Positions 51,931-60,668 are shown, numbered from the stretch's first letter. The stretch is 64,000 nt of DNA from Bog-756 sp963725395 (GCA_963725395.1 CAVRYH010000002.1:62001-126000); one strand, 5' to 3'. Made by a program: numbers and translations. The notes: a model not told the origin generated them from the letters alone.

Positions 51931-53067
51931 ATGCCGGGCCCCGGTCATGAACGGCATGGACCACTCCTGATGGCACCGGCACCGCTCGGAGGTGACGGCG
52001 ATCAGCTGACCGGACCCTTGCTCACCGAGAACTCTGTCGAGCTGGCGCTGCTCGACCGGCACGGTGTCATCGTCGGAGTCAACCAGGCGTGGCAGGGTTT
52101 CTGTCAGGCCAACGGGGGTGACCCGAACCGGGCGGGGGTCGGCGTCTCTTATCTGGACATCTGTGCCGCCTCAGAGGGGAACCGGAGTGCCGACCGTGTC
52201 GCCGGGGCCATCCGGGCCGCATTGCGGGGCGAGCTTCCCGCTCCCGAACATGTGGAGGTCCCCTGTCACAGCCAGCACCTCTCCCGTTGGTTCGATACGT
52301 TGGTGTCCTCCCGCCTCGACGACGATGGGCGTTGCCTCGGTGCAACCGTCACCTTCACCCTGGCACTGGCCACGCCCCCTCCGCTCGACCGACCTCCCGG
52401 TCCGCCTTCGTACCGGGATCCCCACGACGTCGCTCGACTGGCGAGTTCCGGGCACGCCGACCTCTCCGAGCGGCTGGGCGATGGCTTCGCCCAGGTGGTG
52501 CTCGATCTTGTGCCGTCCGGCATCCTGGTGGTCGACGATGAAGGCTTGATCGTGGGTGCCAGTCGCCGGGCCGAGGAAATGTTCCGGTATGGGCGCGACA
52601 CCCTCGTTGGCGCATCCGTGGAGCGACTGCTGCCGGGACCCTTGCCGCCCGCTGGCCGGGTGCCGCCCTTCGATTCGGACCCCCGGCCGGCACCATGGCT
52701 GGAGTGGGGACCGTGCGTGTCGGGCGTGCGCGCCGACGGATCTGCTCTCCAGCTCGGGGTCGAGCTCGGGTCAGTGGCACTGAGCCGCGGGGCGGGAACG
52801 GTGATCGTGGTGACCGACCTGTCCGAGGTGGACCCCGCTTCGCCGGCCGACCGGCTCCCCGGTCTGGAGGATCGGGCTCAACGGATGATCGCCGATCTCG
52901 ACCGGGTCGTGCGCCGCCTGTTCGCGTGCGGGCTATCCGTCTCCGGGATGCGGGGGCGGTCCCATCTGGGCGGCGACCTCACCGCCGATCTCCATCGGGT
53001 CACCGAGGAGCTGGACGGAGCGGTCCAGGACATCCGCCGGGCCGTGCTCCGCCACCGGTCGAACTAG
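51931..53067 (+). CDS. two-PAS DevS-like protein without a kinase domain
   Basis: The start is uncertain (ATG at 51931 or 51970, possibly earlier). The product has an N-terminal PAS-like domain (VELALLDRHGVIVGVNQAWQ), a second PAS (VPSGILVVDDEGLIVGASRR) and a C-terminal helix pair that matches the dimerisation helices of DevS/NarX-type kinases: RMIADLDRVVRRLFACGLSV and ELDGAVQDIRRAV. The normal H-box DLHD is DLDR, so the phosphoacceptor His is gone, and the protein ends exactly where the ATPase domain should begin. It is probably a sensor that signals by binding, or a remnant of a full kinase. Confidence 0.7.
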   Translation: MPGPGHERHGPLLMAPAPLGGDGDQLTGPLLTENSVELALLDRHGVIVGVNQAWQGFCQANGGDPNRAGVGVSYLDICAASEGNRSADRVAGAIRAALRGELPAPEHVEVPCHSQHLSRWFDTLVSSRLDDDGRCLGATVTFTLALATPPPLDRPPGPPSYRDPHDVARLASSGHADLSERLGDGFAQVVLDLVPSGILVVDDEGLIVGASRRAEEMFRYGRDTLVGASVERLLPGPLPPAGRVPPFDSDPRPAPWLEWGPCVSGVRADGSALQLGVELGSVALSRGAGTVIVVTDLSEVDPASPADRLPGLEDRAQRMIADLDRVVRRLFACGLSVSGMRGRSHLGGDLTADLHRVTEELDGAVQDIRRAVLRHRSN

Positions 53068-53082
53068 CTGCCGGCGTCGGGT

Positions 53083-53787
53083 TCAGCCTCCACCAGCCGC
53101 ACGTGGGGGACCGCCGACGGGGACAGTGCCCGCCAGGAGGGCGAACCCGCGCCACCGCCAGTAGCAATCGACGGCCGTCATCCCGGCCTCGCGCATCCAT
53201 CGGAGCTGGGACTCGACGTCGGTCAGGCGGTCCTCGGGATCGTCGTGGGGACGCCCGATCAGCTCCAGGAATTCGCGGTGTTGCTCGGGGGTGGCGGAGG
53301 TGACGACCTCGAGGTTGGCGAACAGTCCGCCCGCCTCGAGCATGGTGGTGACCTCTGTGATCAACGACCGCTTCCGCTTGTCGTCGAGGTGATGGACGGC
53401 GAATCCGGAGACGACGACGTCGAAGGTCCCCAGCGGAGCCAGTGGGTCGGCCAGGTCCCACCGGCGGACCTCCACCCGGGGGTCCCCGCCGAACCGGGCC
53501 CGGGCGTGATCGAGCATGGCGGGGGACGAATCCACAGCGACCGCCCGTTCGATGTCGGGACGCGCGCCGATGACCAGGGCGGCAAGCCTCCCGTCGCCGC
53601 ATCCCAGGTCGAGTACGGACCGGGGTGCCGGAGGGAGGAGCGAGCGCAGGACCTGTTCGCCATCGGCTCTCGCTTCGAGGCGTTCGATGCGATCGAGGTA
53701 GCCCTCGACCTGCTGCGGGTCATGCCAGCTGGTCGTGCGATGGCCCTCGGGTCCGAGGTCGGTGCCCATCTCCCAATCCTTACCCAT
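53083..53787 (-). CDS. SAM-dependent class I methyltransferase
   Basis: The 234-residue protein has motif I SVLDLGCGDGRLAALVIG, AVAVDSSPAMLDHARARF, the DFDVV-type GTFDVVVSGFAVHHLDD and MLEAGGLFANLEVV, typical of UbiE/Trm9-like small-molecule methyltransferases. A second ATG six codons in (MGTDLGPEG) is also possible. The substrate is unknown. It is convergent with the DevS-like gene and follows the patatin-like gene on the same strand, about 49 bases downstream. Confidence 0.85.
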   Translation of the reverse strand: MGKDWEMGTDLGPEGHRTTSWHDPQQVEGYLDRIERLEARADGEQVLRSLLPPAPRSVLDLGCGDGRLAALVIGARPDIERAVAVDSSPAMLDHARARFGGDPRVEVRRWDLADPLAPLGTFDVVVSGFAVHHLDDKRKRSLITEVTTMLEAGGLFANLEVVTSATPEQHREFLELIGRPHDDPEDRLTDVESQLRWMREAGMTAVDCYWRWRGFALLAGTVPVGGPPRAAGGG

Positions 53788-53835
53788 CGGCCGTCGGCGC
53801 CGAGGGAGGCCCGGTGTCCCCGACGGGCCGCGGCG

Positions 53836-54963
53836 TCACCAAGCCGCCGTCACGTTGATCACGCAGTCGTCTTGAGCTTGAGCTGCTGGGAGGCGATGAC
53901 TCGTCGGGCCTCCGTCCGACCGGCGCGGCATGAATTCCGGCCAGTCTCGGGTGTTGAGGAACTGGCGGTAGAACCCGGCGCCCCTGACCTTGGCGTAGGA
54001 GACGGGCTCGATCATCATGACCTCGACCTCGGCCTCGAGCCGGGCCAGGTTCGTCCTCGCCAGCTCCACCTGCTGGCAGGTGCGGACCTGACTGGCGATG
54101 GCGAGGATGCTGTTCCTCCGGTCCTGCCACCCCGAGGCATCCTCCCCGGTGAACCGGGGAGGATAGAACCCGTTGATCGCCAGTGCGACGTCCGGTGGCT
54201 CCTCGAGGTCGAGGACCGGCCGGACAGGGAAGATGTCGACGATCCCCCCGTCGCACCAGTAGCCCTCGCCGAGTCGGACCGGTTCGATGAACAGCGGAAG
54301 GGCAATCGACATGTGGATGGCACGCGCCACCGGCAGGTCGGGGTAGGTATGGGGACCGATGAACTCGAGCCGGTTCTCCTCGATGTTCCAGATGGGGGCG
54401 TAGGCCGGGATGGGCATCTCCCCGAGGGTCATGTCGCCCACCAACCGCCGGTAGCGCGACTCGATGCGCTCACCTCGGATCACACCGCCGAATCCCCTGC
54501 CCATCCGGGGGAGGGCCGAGGCCAGCAGGCGCCAGTCCACATCCACGTACTCATCGGGGCTCACCCCGAGCGTGAAGGCCGCCACTTCAGCCGCCGGGAT
54601 GCCGGCGGCGATCGGGAATCCGAAGAGGGCGGATCCGGAGCAGAGGGAGATGACCGAGGGCCGGATGTTCGCCTCCTCCAGTGCTCTCGCGGCGCCGACC
54701 ACCGAAGCGAGGGCACCGCTGCCCCCGGTGGCCATCAGGGCGACCGTGCGTCCCTCGAGCCCTGCGGCCGGGAGGCGTCGGACCGGGGGGAACGGGTCGA
54801 GCTCGGGCAGGCGGTCCGACTCGAATGGCAGCGTGACCAGCGCACGCCGCATGTCCTCGAGCAATCCTGCGTCCTGGCGGACACCCTCCGCCAGCTCCCT
54901 CGTCCTGGTGATGACGTTGAAGTACTGACGGACCCGGAACACATCGAGCACACTGTCGAGCAT
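53836..54963 (-). CDS. patatin-like phospholipase family protein
   Basis: From the ATG at 54963 (a second at 55014 is possible) the 375-residue product has ALMATGGSGALASVVGAARA as the oxyanion-loop region, SVISLCSGSALFGFPIAAG around the expected nucleophile, and the DGG motif in YWCDGGIVDIFPV. The nucleophile elbow SGSAL departs from GxSxG, although a Ser and the Asp of the dyad are present, so activity is uncertain. Patatins release fatty acids from lipids. A helical C-terminus (about residues 290-350) follows. Confidence 0.75.
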   Translation of the reverse strand: MLDSVLDVFRVRQYFNVITRTRELAEGVRQDAGLLEDMRRALVTLPFESDRLPELDPFPPVRRLPAAGLEGRTVALMATGGSGALASVVGAARALEEANIRPSVISLCSGSALFGFPIAAGIPAAEVAAFTLGVSPDEYVDVDWRLLASALPRMGRGFGGVIRGERIESRYRRLVGDMTLGEMPIPAYAPIWNIEENRLEFIGPHTYPDLPVARAIHMSIALPLFIEPVRLGEGYWCDGGIVDIFPVRPVLDLEEPPDVALAINGFYPPRFTGEDASGWQDRRNSILAIASQVRTCQQVELARTNLARLEAEVEVMMIEPVSYAKVRGAGFYRQFLNTRDWPEFMPRRSDGGPTSHRLPAAQAQDDCVINVTAAW

Positions 54964-55153
54964 CCACCCATCCTCTGACCATTTCCCGCTCCGGAATAGG
55001 GTCAAAAGACTCATCCGAACCGCCGGACGGGCTGGCCCGCAGCCGCCTGGAGTCCCATGGGCCTCGTTCGTCCCGCACGTCCCTGGGGCGCGTCCACAGA
55101 TGGCCGCCCCACAAGATGCCCGGTAGACCTGACGACAGCTGACTTCGAAGGAG

Positions 55154-55312
55154 GTGTCCATCCTCCGGCGTTTCGGTCACGAAACCACGGTGAGGGCCTC
55201 ATTGGCCATGTACAACACCAGCGAGGAGGTCGATCGGTTCGTCGACGTCCGCAACCGGATCGCCAGGGGCCCACGGAGTTCGCCCGGTCTTGCATTCCCC
55301 CGTGGCACCTGA
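55154..55312 (+). pseudogene. C-terminal remnant of a cysteine desulfurase (SufS/NifS family)
   Basis: A 52-codon frame begins at a GTG preceded by GAAGGAGG and reads SILRRFGHETTVRASLAMYN, then TSEEVDRFVDVRNRIARG. RRFG...T.RASxAxYNT.EEVDxxV is the C-terminal signature of class V aminotransferase-fold cysteine desulfurases. The PLP Lys, the catalytic Cys and all upstream domains are missing; no earlier part is found between 54964 and 55153. It is a gene fragment, although a short peptide could still be translated. Confidence 0.7.
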
Positions 55313-55516
55313 ACACCGCTATCCACCCGGGTCCGGGCCGAGGACGGACTCTCCGAATTCCAGCGAAGGCCGTTGCCCCGGACGGCGTGAGTGGGGTAGG
55401 GCCGTCCCTCCTTTCCGATGGGGTGCTCCCTCATTCCCATTCGGGAGCGCCAGCGTTACTGTGGAGGGAGCCTTCTACAGCGAGGGTCATGACGACGAGG
55501 GGTGGAGGCCCTTGTC

Positions 55517-57385
55517 ATGCCGAGCGATGCGCGTCCCTCCTGTGGTGAGTTGTCCCTGATAGAACCAGAGGCAGCCGAAGTCGAGGGGGATCTCTCGAGT
55601 GTGCTCAGCGAGTTCGCGCGCACGATGCTTACCGACTTCCCCATCCAGGCGATACTGGACCACCTGGTTCAGCGCATCGTCTATGTTCTGCCGATCACGG
55701 GTGCCGGGGTCACCTTGATCACACCGTCGCTGCGACCTGAGTACGCGGCAGCTTCCGATACGTCGGCCTTCTATTTCGAGGAGCTCCAGAGTGAACTCTG
55801 CGAGGGTCCGTGTCTGTCCGCCTACCAGAGCGTCTCGCCGGTCCTCGTACCGGACCTCCTCCATGACCCCCGGTTCCCCGTGTTTGGGCCGAAGGCCCTG
55901 CGCATTGGTCTTGCGGCGGTGTTCGCATTCCCGCTACGCCGGGGAAGCCAGAGCTTGGGCGCGCTCGATCTCTACCGTGACGTGCCGGGCGGACTCTCCA
56001 CCACCGATCTCAGAGCAGCGCAGACCCTTGCCGATGTGACCGCGGCATACCTGGTCAATGCCCAGGCTCGGGCAGACCTCCAGGAAGCCTCAGACCGCTC
56101 TCATCAACGGTCGGTGCACGACGCGCTCACAGGGCTGCCCAACCGGGTCCTTCTCATCGAACGGATCGAGCACGCCATCGTACGGAGCGGCCGATCGAGG
56201 AAACTGGTGGCGGCTCTGCTCGTGGATCTCGACCACTTCGAGGAGATCAATGATCGCCACGGTCATCGGGTCGGTGACGAACTGTTGATGGCCGTTGCTG
56301 AGCGACTCGTAGGTCTCCTCCGACCTGGGGACACCGTGGCGCGCCTCGCGGGGGACCAGTTCGTCATCTTGTGCGAAGAACTCGATTGGGAGAAGCAGGT
56401 TGCAGCGATCGCTTCCCGTGTCGTCGACGCGATGAGCGAGCCGTTCGTCCTCGGTGAGGCTCGAGTCACGGTTGCAGGAAGCGTGGGGATCGCATTCGCC
56501 TGTCAGACCAACCATGATCCCGAGAGACTGCTCCATGCTGCCGGCATCGCCATGCGAGAAGTGAAGTGCAGTGGCGGCGGCAACCACCAGGTTGTCGATC
56601 TGCGGCCCCACGACCGCACCGAGGAGCACATGGACCTTCGTGTCGCCCTCGGCAAGGCAGAGGAGCGAGGAGAGCTTCGGCTGGCGTACCAGCCCATCGT
56701 CCGGACCGACAGCCAGAAGCTCCAGGGAGTGGAGGCGTTGTTGCGCTGGGATCATCCGGTCCGGGGGGCCATATCGCCGAGCACGGTCATACCGCTGGCC
56801 GAGCAGTCGGGGCTCATTGTCGAACTCGGCCGGTGGGTACTCGAACAGGCCTGCCTCGATCGAAAGCTCCGGCACCGTTCGGATGCGCTGATTCTCTCCG
56901 TCAACGTCTCGGCCCATCAACTGATGTCGGCCGACTTCGTGGCCATGGTCGCCACCATCCTCTCCGACACTGAGACCGATCCCCGTGTCGTAACTTTCGA
57001 GATCACCGAAGGCGCGCTGGTGCGCGACACGCAGCGGGCTCACATCGTCCTCGACCAGCTGAAGGCGCTGGGCGTCCTTCTCGCTCTCGACGACTTCGGG
57101 ACCGGCTATTCGTCGTTGAGCTATCTCAAACAGTTCCCGGTGGACATGGTCAAGATCGACCAGACATTTGTCAAGGATGTGGTCCGTGACAAATCGAGCC
57201 ACGCCATCGTGTCAAAGACGATCGAACTGGCCCACCTGCTCGACCTCCCTGTGGTGTGCGAAGGCATCGAGACAAAGGAGCAACACGAGGCCCTGGTGGG
57301 GCTCAAGTCCGATCTTTGCCAGGGCTTCTATTTCGGCCGCCCCATGAGCTCGAGCCTCCTGGGCAATCTGGTGGCCCAGCCCTGA
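55517..57385 (+). CDS. GAF-GGDEF-EAL protein with degenerate GGDEF
   Basis: The 622-residue protein (ATG 55517; a GTG at 55502 is also possible) has a GAF domain (about 30-170), a GGDEF-like domain (about 185-345) and an EAL domain (about 355-615). The cyclase motif reads RLAGDQFVIL, so GGDEF is AGDQF and synthesis is unlikely. The EAL part keeps EALLRW, VTFEITEG, ALDDFGTGYSSLSYLKQF, KIDQTFV and VCEGIETKEQ, so it should hydrolyse c-di-GMP, possibly with GTP binding to the dead GGDEF as an activator. It balances the PAS-GGDEF cyclase at 42789. Confidence 0.9.
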   Translation: MPSDARPSCGELSLIEPEAAEVEGDLSSVLSEFARTMLTDFPIQAILDHLVQRIVYVLPITGAGVTLITPSLRPEYAAASDTSAFYFEELQSELCEGPCLSAYQSVSPVLVPDLLHDPRFPVFGPKALRIGLAAVFAFPLRRGSQSLGALDLYRDVPGGLSTTDLRAAQTLADVTAAYLVNAQARADLQEASDRSHQRSVHDALTGLPNRVLLIERIEHAIVRSGRSRKLVAALLVDLDHFEEINDRHGHRVGDELLMAVAERLVGLLRPGDTVARLAGDQFVILCEELDWEKQVAAIASRVVDAMSEPFVLGEARVTVAGSVGIAFACQTNHDPERLLHAAGIAMREVKCSGGGNHQVVDLRPHDRTEEHMDLRVALGKAEERGELRLAYQPIVRTDSQKLQGVEALLRWDHPVRGAISPSTVIPLAEQSGLIVELGRWVLEQACLDRKLRHRSDALILSVNVSAHQLMSADFVAMVATILSDTETDPRVVTFEITEGALVRDTQRAHIVLDQLKALGVLLALDDFGTGYSSLSYLKQFPVDMVKIDQTFVKDVVRDKSSHAIVSKTIELAHLLDLPVVCEGIETKEQHEALVGLKSDLCQGFYFGRPMSSSLLGNLVAQP

Positions 57386-57423
57386 CCGGTCGGCCCGATG
57401 GGATCGCCCATGCGCCCAGAGGC

Positions 57424-58104
57424 TCAACGAACGGATTCGCCCGCCCGGCAGAACAGGTTGTACTGATCGAGGAAGTCGAGATGCTCGCGCTGCTCGTCCG
57501 TCGGAGGCCCGTTGATGAGCGCGACGAAGTATCGAGACGACAATCGGTCCTGTGTCATGAGGAGCGACGAAACCTCCAGAGCCTCACCGAATTCGAAGTC
57601 CCTCGGCGCTCTCCCTTGCACCCTTGTCCTGTACAGGTTCCAGAACTGCCAGTCGAGCCGGGAAGCAGCGAGATTGCCGCCTCGGTCGGCTGCCATGTCG
57701 TCCCACGTTTTCGCCGCTTCGGCAAAGGACCTCGAGAGGTCGTGGTCGACATTCGTCGCGGCACTGAAGTCGTCGGGATTGATGATGCGCACCCGGCTGT
57801 GGTGCGTCCCCACGAGCTGCTCCCACGCAAGGATCTGGATGCCCGCCCTTGCAGTGGCTGACGTCAGCCCGATCACGGGATCGATCGCACCATGGCCGAT
57901 GGTCAGCCGCCTGGGAGCACTGGTGGACATCACCATGAGGTGCAAGGCACCCACATCCAGACCCGCGGTGATCATCCGCAGGTGATGATCGGTGAGGATG
58001 CCCGAACTACGCGCTTCGGTACGGAGTCGGCGCACCTCGACATCGACCACCGCACGGTTGGGAGCGCCCAACTCCTCGTATCGATTCTCGGCGAGGTTTC
58101 TCAT
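57424..58104 (-). CDS. hypothetical soluble protein
   Basis: The 226-residue product has no signal peptide or membrane segment. LHLMVMSTSAPRRLTIGHGA and AGIQILAWEQLVGTHHSRV suggest an alternating strand/helix core, and the C-terminus is aromatic-rich (WQFWNLYRTRVQGRAP, FLDQYNLFCRAG). I do not recognise the family. It follows the GAF-GGDEF-EAL gene on the opposite strand (38 bases between stops). A GGAGCA/TGCTCC repeat at 58141-58159 lies 37 bases before its start. Confidence 0.55.
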   Translation of the reverse strand: MRNLAENRYEELGAPNRAVVDVEVRRLRTEARSSGILTDHHLRMITAGLDVGALHLMVMSTSAPRRLTIGHGAIDPVIGLTSATARAGIQILAWEQLVGTHHSRVRIINPDDFSAATNVDHDLSRSFAEAAKTWDDMAADRGGNLAASRLDWQFWNLYRTRVQGRAPRDFEFGEALEVSSLLMTQDRLSSRYFVALINGPPTDEQREHLDFLDQYNLFCRAGESVR

Positions 58105-58373
58105 CGAGTCAGGAATCGACCCGAGTGCAGCGCAGCTTTAGGAGCATCATGGTTGCTCCCATTCTGCAGCATCGACCTCACCAGACTGTGGATGCAGGTC
58201 GGAGAACCAGGATCTCCTCATAGGGACGGTCGCCGGGAGCACGACGCCAAGCGGAACCAGCTGGAAGGCGGCCCGGGTGGGTCGAGCGACTGATCCGCCG
58301 TAGTCGCCCCTGCGATTCGTTCCCTCGTCCGACCTGACCCGCGCCGCCGGGGGCCGATGCCTGCAGGTCGGCC

Positions 58374-58406
58374 CGCTGTGAGCGTGCCCTGAGCACGCTC
58401 ACAGCG
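58374..58406. repeat. 14-bp perfect inverted repeat
   Basis: CGCTGTGAGCGTGC and its exact complement flank a 5-base loop (CCTGA). No U tract follows on either strand. It lies in a 395-base gene-free gap (58105-58499) downstream of the dihydrofolate-reductase-like gene. It could be an I-shaped terminator, a protein-binding site or a relic of a mobile element. Confidence 0.7.
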
Positions 58407-58499
58407 AAGGGTTGCCGCGACCGGCCGCAATTCCCACCTGACCGGTCCCGGCATCCCGTCCCCGGGCCAGCCGACACCGTGCACGGGACCGATTGCGTC

Positions 58500-59117
58500 C
58501 TACGCCTCCCCGGCCATGCTGCCGTAGGTGGGCACGCCGGCGGTCTCGTAGGAGAGGTGGAGCGTACCGCTCGGGTAGGTGGCAGATTCGGTGAGGCGCA
58601 GCGCGGTGGGCACGGTCCCGTCGGCGAACACCTGCTTGCCGCTGCCGAGCAGCACCGGGTACAGCCACAGGTTCATCCGGTTGACGAGGCCGAAGCGCAG
58701 CAGAGACTGCAGCAGATTGAGACTGCCGATGACGTGGATTTCGTCGTGGCGATCCTTGAGGGCGCTGATGTTCTCGGCGAGGTCGTCGGCGACGAGCGAA
58801 GACCCCTGCCAGGCGAGAGAGCCAGTGAGTGTGCGGCTGGCAACGTACTTGGGGACGCCATTGAGCAGCGCGGTGAACGGGATCTCCGGCGGAGCGCTCG
58901 GCCAGAAATCAGCAAAGATCTCGTAGGTCCTCCGCCCGAGGAGCAGGGCGTCCATGCTTCTCGCTTGCTCGAAGATGACCTCGCCCGACTCCTGGTCGGC
59001 CACTGGTGCCTGCCACCCACCGTGCGCGAATCCGCCGTCGCGGTCCTCGTCAGGCCCTCCAGGCGCCTGTGCCACTCCGTCGAGCGTCACGAACTCGGTC
59101 ACGATGAGTGTTCCCAT
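58500..59117 (-). CDS. dihydrofolate reductase/RibD C-terminal fold protein
   Basis: The ATG at 59117 gives 205 residues beginning MGTLIVTEFVTLDGVAQAPG. LLGRRTYEIFADFWP and the late HVIGSLNLLQSLLRFGLVNR are typical of the RibD-C/YyaP-YwjB group, which resembles dihydrofolate reductase but usually has unknown substrate. FAHGGWQAP is the expected second motif. It stands alone, convergent with nothing close, with a 14-bp inverted repeat downstream. Confidence 0.85.
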   Translation of the reverse strand: MGTLIVTEFVTLDGVAQAPGGPDEDRDGGFAHGGWQAPVADQESGEVIFEQARSMDALLLGRRTYEIFADFWPSAPPEIPFTALLNGVPKYVASRTLTGSLAWQGSSLVADDLAENISALKDRHDEIHVIGSLNLLQSLLRFGLVNRMNLWLYPVLLGSGKQVFADGTVPTALRLTESATYPSGTLHLSYETAGVPTYGSMAGEA

Positions 59118-59285
59118 GGTGTGCTCCTTGTCTGGGGCGATGCGTGCCTGCGCAGGGCGCTCCCGTCGTGTCGAACCCACCTCACGTGGCGATCAGGAGC
59201 CAGCGTAGCCACGACTACTCGAGCCATCCGGACGGTGGACCACAGGCGCGAGAGTGCGAGCGCGGTAGGCAGGAAGTGGTCTGAG

Positions 59286-59480
59286 ATGGTTAGTTGGAGG
59301 ACGCTCGCGCCTGTCCTAGCGGTCGTAATCCTCTTTGCCTCATGCAGTTCGGCACGCATGACCCGGCCTCATTCGTCCCGACCCCTTTCGTCACTACTGT
59401 TAACCACGCTCGTCCTGGCCACGACCACGGTGAAGGCGGGAGGGCGGATCTCTGGCCACGTCGACGTGGACAAGGACTTA
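59286..59480 (+). pseudogene. 5' part of a lipoprotein gene split by the IS element
   Basis: MVSWRTLAPVLAVVILFASC is a lipoprotein signal with a lipobox ending at Cys, followed by RMTRPHSSRPLSSLLLTTLV and a GGRISGHVDVDKDL segment. The frame runs into the left end of the IS element exactly at the TTA target copy. If the IS and one TTA copy are removed, it continues in frame with the right-hand piece at 60459. Function of the product is unknown. Confidence 0.7.
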
Positions 59481-60455
59481 GAGGCCGCGCGAATAGGTGA
59501 CCATCCACCGGTCGTTGTGATGGCCCAGATTTGATTCTGGGTGCGTCCCAAACCAACGACCAAGTGGAGGTCAGTGACATCATGCGCGCACTCGAGACCG
59601 AAGTGGTAGATGCCTTGTGGGCGGCAGTGAAACCCCTGCTCCCAGCCCCGGATCGCTCCCACCCCCTGGGCTGTCACCGACCGAGGATTCCCGACCGGGT
59701 GTGCTTCGAAGCGATGCTCATCCGCCTGGTCACCGGCTGCTCGTGGGTGGACGCCGAACGCCTGATCGGAGGGAAGGTCTCGGACACCACCCTCCGGGCC
59801 CGCCGAGACGAATGGGAGGTGGCCGGGGTGTTCGACACGCTGGTGGACGAGGCCCTGAGCGCGTACGACAAGATCGTCGGTCTGGACCTCACAGAGACCG
59901 CCGTCGACAGCTCCCAGCACAAGGCCCCGATGGGTGGTGAAGGAACCGGCCCGAACCCCACTGACCGGGGAAAATCAGGGTGGAAGTGGTCTCTGCTCAC
60001 CGACCGCTCTGGCATCCCCATCGCCTGGGCCACCGACGGCGCCAACCGCCACGACACCGTCCTGTTCGACGCCACACTGGTGCCGGCCGTGCAGCGAGGA
60101 CTCCTGACCGATATCGAAACCCTCCATCTCGACCGCGGCTACGACTCCACGGCTGTGCGGTCCACATGCCAGGGCCTCGGTCTGGCCGATGTCCTCTGCG
60201 CCCGACAGCGACGGGATGGATCACAGCCGGGCAAGAAACGAACGCCCAGACACCGTCCTCTGGGCATGCGCTGGCCCGTCGAGCGGACCAACTCCTGGCT
60301 GTCCAACTTCGGACAGCTCCGGCGCAGTACGGACCGCAAGATCGCCCATCGGCTGGCTCAGTTGGCGCTGGCCATCACCCTGCTCATCACGGCGAAGCTC
60401 ATCGACTGGCGAGATCGCTGGGCGGTCTGACCCAGCCACCTATCCGCGGTAGCTC
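59481..60455 (+). mobile_element. complete IS5-family insertion sequence
   Basis: The ends are 21-bp imperfect inverted repeats beginning GAG (left 59481-59501, right 60435-60455), matching at 15 of 21 positions, with the best block GCG-ATAGGTG-C. TTA flanks both sides (59478-59480 and 60456-60458), a 3-bp target duplication of the TNA type seen in the IS427 group of IS5. The 975-bp element carries one transposase gene and looks intact. It sits inside a lipoprotein gene. Confidence 0.8.
59582..60430 (+). CDS. IS5-family transposase
   Basis: From the ATG at 59582 (a TTG at 59531 is the longer option) the 282-residue protein has an N-terminal helix (ETEVVDALWAAVKPLLPAPD) and a DDE domain: GLDLTETAVDSSQHKAPMGG with the first Asp, LHLDRGYDSTAV with the second and RWPVERTNSWLSNFGQLRRS with the Glu. 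All three are present, so it should be active. It makes double-strand cuts at the IS ends and joins them to new targets. It fills most of the IS. Confidence 0.9.
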   Translation: MRALETEVVDALWAAVKPLLPAPDRSHPLGCHRPRIPDRVCFEAMLIRLVTGCSWVDAERLIGGKVSDTTLRARRDEWEVAGVFDTLVDEALSAYDKIVGLDLTETAVDSSQHKAPMGGEGTGPNPTDRGKSGWKWSLLTDRSGIPIAWATDGANRHDTVLFDATLVPAVQRGLLTDIETLHLDRGYDSTAVRSTCQGLGLADVLCARQRRDGSQPGKKRTPRHRPLGMRWPVERTNSWLSNFGQLRRSTDRKIAHRLAQLALAITLLITAKLIDWRDRWAV

Positions 60456-60458
60456 TTA

Positions 60459-60668
60459 GGCCGTCTCATGCACACCACGGGATGTCTGGGGATCTTCCGA
60501 GTAATGCTGACCAGCAGGACCTATACGCCGAGCCCGATATGGTCCAGCCTCCCCCGAACCTGGGAGTTACACGCCACCAGGTCGATAATCGCCCCGCTCC
60601 CGGCGGTCGGGGACACCTGGACTCGCTCGGGATCGGCACTTCCAGGACGTCTATGGAGGCCCGAGTAG
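60459..60668 (+). pseudogene. 3' part of the IS-split lipoprotein gene
   Basis: Continuing the frame from the TTA copy gives GRLMHTTGCLGIFRVMLTSR, then TYTPSPIWSSLPRTWELHAT, and reaches a TAG at 60666. The frame stays open for 70 codons and overlaps the end of the opposite VOC gene by 18 bases. It would have been the C-terminal half of the lipoprotein before the IS inserted, though some drift in this half cannot be ruled out. Confidence 0.55.

Noticed and set aside
53125..55000. 577-codon plus frame opposite the methyltransferase and patatin genes
   Set aside because: Shadow frame of two supported minus-strand genes.
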